Assembly: GCA_035510695.1 (NCBI GenBank)
Contig: DATKGO010000025.1
Location: forward strand, 1-7,022
Direction of reading: 5' to 3'
From: DAIDHK01 sp035510695
GTDB taxonomy: Bacteria; Patescibacteriota; Microgenomatia; Levybacterales; UBA12049
Length of the DNA: 7,022 nucleotides
Part shown: in pieces, positions 1 to 4,359 of the stretch
Position numbering within the stretch: position 1 is the first letter of the stretch
Layout of the letters: each line of letters begins with the position of its first letter
The notes under the pieces: model-generated
Told to the model about the DNA's origin: nothing
Seen by the model: the letters and a program-made list of their open reading frames with translations, nothing else
The model's database searches: none
Made by a program: the position numbers and the translations under genes

Positions 1-726
1 CAACTTGTTGCCAAAAAACAAGTGTTGGAGCGGAAGTCAAAAGAAAATAAAAATGTTATCTCAACCATTCTGAATAATCCGGATATACGAGATACCTTTC
101 TGCTTAAACTTACTTACAATAGCAATAAAATCGAGGGAAGCACTCTAACCGAACCGGATACAGCCTCCATTCTTTTTGATAATATCTCTCTGCCGAATAA
201 AAGTTTGACCGAGCAGTTGGAGGCGAAAAATCATCAAACCGCCCTAAATTATCTTTTTGAATATATTTCCAAGGATGGAAAATTGGATGAAAAACTGATT
301 CTGAAACTTCATAGTATTTTGATGAACGGTATTCGTCCGGATGCGGGATTTTATCGCAATCATGCAGTCAGAATTTTAGGAGTCAATTTACCTGTTGCTA
401 ATTATCTGAAAATCCCCATTTTAATTTCCGATATCATTAAAGAAATGAATAAAAAAACAAAAGACATAATTGCTTTAACGACCGTGGTTCATAGCCGTTT
501 TGAGCAAATTCACCCATTTTCTGACGGTAATGGACGAATTGGCCGGATTTTGATGACGGCGATGCTTCTTAAGTCAGATTTATCGCCAGCTATTATTAAA
601 CAGGAAAATAAAAGATTATATTATACTTATCTTTATAAAGCTCAGACCAAAGAAGATTACAGCCAACTGGAAAATTTTCTCTGTGACGCAGTAATGGATG
701 GATTTAAGATTTTGGAACGAAATTAA
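1..726 (+). CDS. Fic family AMP transferase (5' end probably outside window)
   Basis: Fic proteins usually transfer AMP from ATP onto a hydroxyl of a target protein. Numbering from the GTG at 22, the canonical Fic motif is complete at residues 164-175 (HPFSDGNGRIGR), with catalytic His164, the anion-holding GNGR and the final Arg. An inhibitory-helix motif of the type [S/T]xxxE[G/N] lies upstream at residues 34-39 (SNKIEG), which marks a class II enzyme autoinhibited from its own N-terminus; Glu38 would block the gamma-phosphate site. The target-docking flap is probably around residues 109-120 (GFYRNHAVRILG). The frame stays open from base 1 to 21 and the GTG at 22 has no convincing ribosome site, so the true start is likely upstream and the protein longer than 234 residues. 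The stop is TAA at 724-726. No antitoxin partner is visible, as expected for a self-inhibited Fic. The target is unknown. The family call is firm; the start is not. Confidence 0.93.
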   Translation, partial: QLVAKKQVLERKSKENKNVISTILNNPDIRDTFLLKLTYNSNKIEGSTLTEPDTASILFDNISLPNKSLTEQLEAKNHQTALNYLFEYISKDGKLDEKLILKLHSILMNGIRPDAGFYRNHAVRILGVNLPVANYLKIPILISDIIKEMNKKTKDIIALTTVVHSRFEQIHPFSDGNGRIGRILMTAMLLKSDLSPAIIKQENKRLYYTYLYKAQTKEDYSQLENFLCDAVMDGFKILERN

Positions 727-862
727 AATATTCAGAACCAATCTTGATATTTTTTTAGATGAACTTAGCCACATTTTTTTTATTTGAAATAAAATCAAAA
801 GCCCTGCCGCGATTTTCATTTTTTTGGGCTGGAAAATAAGGGGATTTTGGGGGTGGAAAAGA
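727..862. other. Intergenic spacer with G-runs, no gene
   Basis: No convincing gene is seen. A 5-bp inverted repeat (800-804 with 826-830, loop of 21) has no T-run on the + side, so no clear terminator for the Fic gene can be named. From 826 the + strand carries G-runs at 826-828, 840-843 and 849-853, followed by a fourth at 863-866, just upstream of the DnaA-box-like site and the promoter. Four such runs could form a loose G-quadruplex, but one loop is 11 nt. Confidence 0.4.
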
Positions 863-890
863 GGGGAAAAGTTATCCACAAATAGTCCCC
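863..890 (+). promoter_or_regulatory. DnaA-box-like site inside a short inverted repeat
   Basis: TTATCCACA at 872-880 is a perfect match to the bacterial DnaA box (TTATNCACA). It sits near the centre of a 5-bp inverted repeat, GGGGA at 863-867 and TCCCC at 886-890. The site lies about 18 bp upstream of the -35 element of the promoter at 899-927, a position where a bound activator or repressor could act. A single box does not make an origin. Binding by DnaA is inferred from the 9-mer alone, and a chance match is possible. Confidence 0.4.
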
Positions 891-898
891 AATTTGAC

Positions 899-927
899 TT
901 GACTTTTAAAACGTGGTGTAGTATAAT
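899..927 (+). promoter_or_regulatory. Strong sigma70-type promoter for the hairpin-rich transcript
   Basis: The -35 element TTGACT (899-904) is followed by a 17-bp spacer and a perfect -10 TATAAT (922-927). An overlapping second TTGACT at 894-899 would give a 22-bp spacer and is less likely. Transcription should begin near 934, at the GAGG just before the GC-rich island. This is the best promoter in the window and points to vigorous transcription of the structured region. Confidence 0.8.
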
Positions 928-944
928 ATACCCGAGGTTTCCAA

Positions 945-1367
945 ATGCGCTTGCTCCTTGTTAGTATTATGGCCGCAGTGTGCGGTCAGGGTGTGTTTGC
1001 CCAGCAAGGGCAAACGCAAACCGTCACCGACGCGCGGTCGGTGACGGTGGGGTTTTCGAACCCCAGCCAAAGGGTGGTTTCCTTTTGCTGGGTTTTTAAC
1101 ACCACCGGTTCGCCGGTGGTGAATTACCGTGAGTCCACCGGACTCACGGGGCAGGCCACCGGGGCCTGCCGGTTTCTGGATCCGTCCACCTCGCTTGAGG
1201 TGGAGTTGACCCCCGCCGGGGCGCTCTCGTTCGGGGGAGAGTTGATGGTTGGCTTTTGGGGTGACCCAGGAGAGGTCCCCATGCCGGAGGTTTCGGTTCA
1301 GCCGGCGGCATCGCATCGCCGCCCCTCGCCGCCCCGCCCCTCTTCTGGGGGGACACGCGGACGCTGA
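945..1367 (+). CDS. Possible small secreted protein overlapping the hairpin island
   Basis: This 140-codon frame is a rival or companion reading of the structured RNA. In its favour: the ATG lies 7 nt after a GAGG (934-937) that could serve as a Shine-Dalgarno, immediately downstream of a strong promoter. The first 20 residues resemble a signal peptide, with Arg2, then LLLVSIMAAV, and a plausible cut after VFA at residues 17-19. The next hundred residues alternate as in beta strands, and third codon positions are G/C-rich. Against it: random GC-rich DNA readily keeps frames open (a longer 174-codon frame exists on the opposite strand at 906-1430), the C-terminus degenerates into Pro/Arg-rich low complexity, the codon use is unlike any neighbour, and the back-to-back hairpins need no protein. 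I recognise no family. The GAGG would sit at the very 5' end of the transcript. Confidence 0.28.
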   Translation: MRLLLVSIMAAVCGQGVFAQQGQTQTVTDARSVTVGFSNPSQRVVSFCWVFNTTGSPVVNYRESTGLTGQATGACRFLDPSTSLEVELTPAGALSFGGELMVGFWGDPGEVPMPEVSVQPAASHRRPSPPRPSSGGTRGR

Positions 1368-1421
1368 GGCGTCCCCCGCTTCCTCGCTAGAAATTGTTTC
1401 TTGCGAGAGGGTTTCGGTTGG

Positions 1422-1512
1422 TTCCTTCAAAAATCAACACGGGGTCATCGCACTCCGTATAAATCTTAGGCGCTGCAATTTTCCCTAAAAAGATGTTGTA
1501 TGCGCCTTTTCT
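1422..1512 (+). repeat. 3' module, copy 1 (direct repeat, 91 nt)
   Basis: This is the terminal part of the structured RNA and recurs at 4158-4255. Order: a TTCCTTCAAAAA-type leader, a CAACA linker, a 7-bp hairpin (1439-1445/1452-1458, loop CATCGC), an AT-rich linker, then the GGCGC/GCGCC terminator stem and T-run. Between copies the hairpin and its loop are identical. Differences fall in the linker after it (1 nt longer in copy 2), one base of the leader (T1434 against C), and the tip of the terminator stem. That pattern suggests selection on the structure. Confidence 0.85.
1469..1512 (+). terminator. Rho-independent terminator of the hairpin-rich transcript
   Basis: GGCGC (1469-1473) pairs with GCGCC (1502-1506). 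Inside, CAA (1476-1478) can pair with TTG (1496-1498), and TTTT (1479-1482) with AAAA (1488-1491). The stem is followed directly by TTTTCTGTTTCT. The hairpin is imperfect, but its position and its recurrence downstream of the operon at 4206-4255 support a terminator role. Confidence 0.65.
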
Positions 1513-1554
1513 GTTTCTGGCAAAATTTTAATTTTAGGCATAAGATATATAGAT

Positions 1555-2115
1555 ATGAAACTTGTAATTATCTTTGGACCGCAAGCTGTTGGCAAAATGA
1601 CAGTAGGGCAGGAGTTGGAAAAAATAACCAACCTAAAATTATTTCACAATCATATGACAATTGAATTGGTGTCTAATTATTTTAGTTACGGTACCCCAAC
1701 CGGAAAAAGATTGGTAAAACTTTTTCGGGAAGAAATTTTTAAGGAAGTGGTCAACAGCGATTTGGAGGGATTAATTTTTACTTATCTCTGGTATTTTGAT
1801 TATAAAGATGACCAATATTATATAGAAAAGGTAGCGGAAATTTTTAGAAAAAAAAGGGCTGAAATATATTATGTGGAACTTGAAGCTGATATTGAGGAAA
1901 GAATAAAAAGAAACAAAACAGAACATAGATTAGAACATAAACCGACAAAAAGAGACATTACTTGGTCTGAGAACGAAGTCCGAAACAGCGAAATAAAACA
2001 CAGGGCAAATTCAATAGAAGGCGAAATAAAAGAAAAAAATTATATAAGAATAAATAACACAAAAATAGACGCCACCAGCGTTGCCGTTTTGATTAAAAAG
2101 AAATTTAATTTATAG
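1555..2115 (+). CDS. P-loop kinase-like protein (AAA/shikimate-kinase-like fold)
   Basis: This 186-residue protein opens with a beta strand and a complete Walker A loop at residues 8-16 (GPQAVGKMT; Lys14, Thr16). A conserved-looking block FHNHMTIELV (30-39) sits where small-molecule kinases of this fold bind substrate. The strand EGLIFTY (71-77) and the strand IYYVELEAD (104-112) come next. A basic, lid-like stretch at 116-134, rich in Arg, Lys and His, would close over ATP. This is a recognised but poorly characterised family, often labelled AAA family ATPase or shikimate kinase; the phosphoryl acceptor is unknown. The length is typical of single-domain P-loop kinases. The ATG at 1555 has no Shine-Dalgarno. 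A weak promoter (CTGGCA 1517-1522, TAAGAT 1541-1546) would give a nearly leaderless message. It lies only 6 nt before the HemA-AsxRS fusion, so the two are probably cotranscribed and may share a pathway. Confidence 0.85.
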   Translation: MKLVIIFGPQAVGKMTVGQELEKITNLKLFHNHMTIELVSNYFSYGTPTGKRLVKLFREEIFKEVVNSDLEGLIFTYLWYFDYKDDQYYIEKVAEIFRKKRAEIYYVELEADIEERIKRNKTEHRLEHKPTKRDITWSENEVRNSEIKHRANSIEGEIKEKNYIRINNTKIDATSVAVLIKKKFNL

Positions 2116-2121
2116 AAGTAA

Positions 2122-4152
2122 ATGAAAAATAATCAAGTTTATAACGGGCTATCTATTAAAATAAGTTGTGTTTCTCTAAATTTCAAAAAATTAGACAAAA
2201 ATTCTTTGGAAATTTTAAAATCGGCAAGTTTTTCTGATGCCAAATTTATTATTGAAAAATTTAAGAAAAAACTAGGGTTTGATATTGAACAATTGGCTAT
2301 TATCCAAAAATGCAATGCTATAATTATATTTATCGTTTATGACCAAAATATTTCTTTTGATTTTTTGAAGAGTCGCATTTTTGATGTTTGGGACGAGCTT
2401 TCAATTGGTGGAATTGTTGATTATTTAAATCAAATTGTATTTTATGAGGATGAATTGGCAATAAAATATATTGCTGAATGCGCCTTAGGTTTACACAGTG
2501 TTGTAGTTGGAGATTCTCAAGTTTTTTCTCAAGTTAGTAATGCTATTCAACTGGCCGCACAAAATCAAAATAGCAACCCAACTTTGTCTGTTTTATTTAA
2601 TTGGCTAAGAATTTTACTTGAAGAAGTTAAAGAAAAAACCGCAATATTTTCTGGCAATACTTCTTTGGAAAGAATTGCTGTGGAAAAATTAAATGTATTA
2701 GTTGAAAAAGAAGCAAAAATATGCATTTTGGGATTAGGAATGTCGGGCAGTTTATTGGTTAAGATTTTATTAGAGGAATATGGATATGATGTAATAGTAG
2801 CAAATAGAAGTGAAAATAAAATTTCTGATATTTTAGTAAAGTATCCAAAATTAAAAATTGTAGATCTTTTTGATTTTCAAAAAATTATAGATTCAAAGGT
2901 TATTATTTTTGCTCTAGATAATAATAAAGAAACAGTAAATTATTTTAATGATCTAGGAGAAAAAATTATTTCAAGTCACACACCAAAGATTGTAATTGAT
3001 TTATCAACTCCGTCAGTTTCTAAAAAACAGCAATTAGATAAAATTATAGTAATAGATATTGAAGATTTATCCAAAGAAGCTAATAAGACAATTAAGGAGC
3101 GTTCTTCGGAAGTCAACAAGGTTCATCAAATAATTGGTAGGAATTTTTCTTTATTTTCGGATAAATTAAAAACAGAAATTGGTAAAACCGATACTGAGAA
3201 CGAAAAAACTTTCATTCCACAAAAATTATCGCCACAAATTGTTAATATTATGAAAATTCGTAGTAAAGCACTTTTTTGTATCAGGAATTATTTAGTTGCT
3301 CATAATTTTTATGAAATTAATACTCCCTATATAGTTGGTGTTTCAACTGATCCGCCAAAAGTAGATAAAGGAGGAGCCATAGAAGTTGTTTGGTCGGGTG
3401 GGAAAAAAGCCTTTTTAAGGCAGTCGAACCAACTTTATAAACAAATGGTAGTTGTATCTGGTATAGAGAAAGTTTTTGAAATTGGACCATTCTGGAGAGC
3501 TGAAAGTGAAAAAACATTTCGTCACTTAGTAGAAAGTATTGGACTTGATGTTGAATTTAGTTCTCCAAAATCTTTAAACGAAGTGCTTATATTAGCTTAC
3601 TCGATAATTTTTGAAGTTTATAAAGATTTTAAAAATACTAATTTAACCAGTTTTGAAATATCTCTTCCGGAACCAGAAAAATTGCCCGTTATAACTTACA
3701 TGGAAGCAATAGATTTATTAAACAAAAACGGTTTTCCATTTAATTACGGAATTGATCTTGGTATTATTGGTGAAGCTAAGCTTGGTGAAATAATGCGTAA
3801 AAAAAATCATAGTGATGTGTTTGCCATAATAAATTATCCTTCCAGCGTTAAGAAGTTTTATACCAAACAATCCGCTTTATCTTTAACAGAAACATTTGAT
3901 ATTATTGTAGGGGGTTGGGAATTAGTCAGTGGCGCTCTAAGAGAAGTTGACAGAAAAAAAATTGAACACTCGATGAAATTATCGGGTCTTAATCCGACAG
4001 ATTATAATTTTTACCTATCAATAGTGGATAATGCTGTAGAGCATGGAGGATTTGGTCTAGGGATTGATCGTTTGATAGCCAGGTTGTTAGATATCAATGT
4101 CGTCTCTGGCGCCGTTCCTTTTCCAAGAACATTTGACCAACTAATTCCATAA
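2122..4152 (+). CDS. Fusion: glutamyl-tRNA reductase-like half + Asp/Asn-tRNA synthetase-like core
   Basis: Residues 9-345 follow the glutamyl-tRNA reductase (HemA) plan: an N-terminal catalytic domain with Cys64 (QKCNA, matching the STCNR nucleophile), the block GLHSVVVGDSQVFSQV at 123-138 (usual GLDS..GEPQILGQV), a Rossmann domain with GLGMSG (204-209) and ANRS (227-230), IDLSTP (292-297), and the beginning of the helical spine (to about 345). The usual C-terminal dimerisation domain is replaced by a class II synthetase core of the AspRS/AsnRS type from about 366: motif 1 region with Pro402; QSNQLYKQ (434-441); motif 2 FEIGPFWRAES (452-462, Arg459) plus RHL (467-469) and GLDVEF (474-479); motif 3 GFGLGIDR (643-650, Arg650); and FPRT near the C-terminus. 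No OB-fold anticodon domain is present. GluTR makes glutamate-1-semialdehyde from Glu-tRNA. Here Arg of CNR is Ala66 and the conserved His is Tyr116, so the substrate probably differs. Inference: an amino acid, probably Asp-like, is activated by one half and reduced by the other. Start: ATG 2122, weak GAAG upstream. It is cotranscribed with the kinase. Confidence 0.88.
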   Translation: MKNNQVYNGLSIKISCVSLNFKKLDKNSLEILKSASFSDAKFIIEKFKKKLGFDIEQLAIIQKCNAIIIFIVYDQNISFDFLKSRIFDVWDELSIGGIVDYLNQIVFYEDELAIKYIAECALGLHSVVVGDSQVFSQVSNAIQLAAQNQNSNPTLSVLFNWLRILLEEVKEKTAIFSGNTSLERIAVEKLNVLVEKEAKICILGLGMSGSLLVKILLEEYGYDVIVANRSENKISDILVKYPKLKIVDLFDFQKIIDSKVIIFALDNNKETVNYFNDLGEKIISSHTPKIVIDLSTPSVSKKQQLDKIIVIDIEDLSKEANKTIKERSSEVNKVHQIIGRNFSLFSDKLKTEIGKTDTENEKTFIPQKLSPQIVNIMKIRSKALFCIRNYLVAHNFYEINTPYIVGVSTDPPKVDKGGAIEVVWSGGKKAFLRQSNQLYKQMVVVSGIEKVFEIGPFWRAESEKTFRHLVESIGLDVEFSSPKSLNEVLILAYSIIFEVYKDFKNTNLTSFEISLPEPEKLPVITYMEAIDLLNKNGFPFNYGIDLGIIGEAKLGEIMRKKNHSDVFAIINYPSSVKKFYTKQSALSLTETFDIIVGGWELVSGALREVDRKKIEHSMKLSGLNPTDYNFYLSIVDNAVEHGGFGLGIDRLIARLLDINVVSGAVPFPRTFDQLIP

Positions 4153-4157
4153 TATTT

Positions 4158-4255
4158 TTCCTTCAAAAACCAACACGGGGTCATCGCACTCCGTATCAAA
4201 TTTTAGGCGCTGCAATTTTCCTTTCGCTCGAAAAGATGTTGTATGCGCCTTTTCT
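4158..4255 (+). repeat. 3' module, copy 2 (direct repeat, 98 nt)
   Basis: This is the second copy of the module at 1422-1512, starting 5 nt after the fusion gene's stop codon. The 7-bp hairpin (4175-4181/4188-4194) and its CATCGC loop are unchanged. The terminator tip is 6 nt longer and contains its own small hairpin, TTTC (4222-4225) with GAAA (4230-4233), where copy 1 pairs TTTT with AAAA. Here the module stands alone, without the long string of hairpins, which shows that it can be inherited or moved separately from the rest of the RNA. Confidence 0.85.
4206..4255 (+). terminator. Rho-independent terminator of the kinase/fusion operon
   Basis: GGCGC (4206-4210) pairs with GCGCC (4245-4249), followed by TTTTCTC. 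The extended tip is also paired. It lies 53 nt beyond the operon's last stop codon and before the next promoter region, the expected place for a terminator. Confidence 0.65.
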
Positions 4256-4280
4256 CTTGCCTAATTTTTTATAAAAGAAG

Positions 4281-4289
4281 TTATACACA
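4281..4289 (+). promoter_or_regulatory. DnaA-box-like 9-mer upstream of the surface-protein gene
   Basis: TTATACACA matches the DnaA box TTATNCACA perfectly and has the same orientation as the site at 872-880. It lies about 22 bp upstream of the putative -35 at 4312. Two perfect 9-mers, each a similar distance ahead of a promoter, may mean shared control by DnaA or a protein with a related site. In AT-rich DNA a chance match cannot be excluded. Confidence 0.35.
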
Positions 4290-4311
4290 GATGTTTATTT
4301 ATATAGATTTA

Positions 4312-4345
4312 TTGTGTTATACTATATGTAATTTATAAATATAAT
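4312..4345 (+). promoter_or_regulatory. Likely promoter of the surface-protein gene
   Basis: Two -10 choices exist: TATAAA at 4334-4339, 16 bp after TTGTGT (4312-4317), or a perfect TATAAT at 4340-4345 with a poor -35. A third, TATACT at 4318-4323, has only a weak -35. The most downstream choice would start transcription within a few bases of the ATG at 4360, giving an almost leaderless message, consistent with the lack of a Shine-Dalgarno there. Confidence 0.45.
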
Positions 4346-4359
4346 TTCAATAAAAAAAT

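Larger units (their letters stand above)
934..1512 (+). ncRNA. Candidate large structured RNA: string of about 15 hairpins
   Basis: A GC-rich island in an AT-rich window (1141-1200 is 42/60 G+C; 1861-1920 is 16/60) is tiled by local hairpins: 971-977/981-987; 992-1002/1008-1018; 1020-1031/1037-1048 (12 bp); 1049-1054/1059-1064 (TTCG loop); 1064-1073/1081-1090 (one mismatch); 1100-1108/1113-1121 (TTCG loop); 1127-1136/1140-1149 (10 bp); 1150-1157/1163-1170; 1185-1192/1197-1204; 1224-1228/1237-1241; 1281-1286/1306-1311 or the competing 1304-1309/1318-1323; 1337-1340/1347-1350; 1359-1364/1369-1374; 1383-1393/1397-1407 (one T-T mismatch); 1439-1445/1452-1458; and the terminator stem 1469-1473/1502-1506. 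The ends are set by the promoter at 899-927 and the T-run at 1507-1510. I recognise no RNase P, tmRNA, SRP, rRNA, group I or group II intron signature. The element GAGGTTTC occurs at 934-941 and 1287-1294, and GGTTTCGGTT at 1289-1298 and 1410-1419. The function is unknown, and an mRNA role (see the CDS at 945) is not excluded. Confidence 0.62.

Noticed and set aside
800..830. Hairpin AGCCC/GGGCT as terminator of the Fic gene
   Set aside because: The stem is 5 bp, the loop 21 nt, and no T-run follows on the + strand. On the minus strand it is T-rich, but no gene there needs it.
616..879. 87-codon minus-strand frame
   Set aside because: It overlaps the end of the well-supported Fic gene and the DnaA-box region and has no recognisable domain.
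906..1430. 174-codon minus-strand frame across the hairpin island, and a 70-codon one at 1144-1356
   Set aside because: Stems read the same on both strands and GC-rich DNA has few stops. The translation is low-complexity Arg/Pro/Gly, there is no promoter on that strand, and the frame runs into the + strand promoter.
934..1512. Group I/II intron, RNase P, tmRNA, SRP RNA, CRISPR array
   Set aside because: None of the conserved cores of these RNAs could be found by eye, and the hairpins differ in sequence from each other, so they are not CRISPR repeats.
2122..3156. Ordinary heme-pathway glutamyl-tRNA reductase (hemA)
   Set aside because: Changed substrate residues, the missing dimerisation domain and the fused synthetase core make the standard role unlikely, so no hemA symbol was given.
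4011..4199. 62-codon minus-strand frame over the end of the fusion gene and the repeat
   Set aside because: It is antisense to synthetase motif 3 and to the structured module; no independent support.
1422..4255. Integron cassette with attC sites
   Set aside because: The length and placement fit loosely, but neither strand of the repeats contains the GTTRRRY and RYYYAAC core sites, and no integrase is present.
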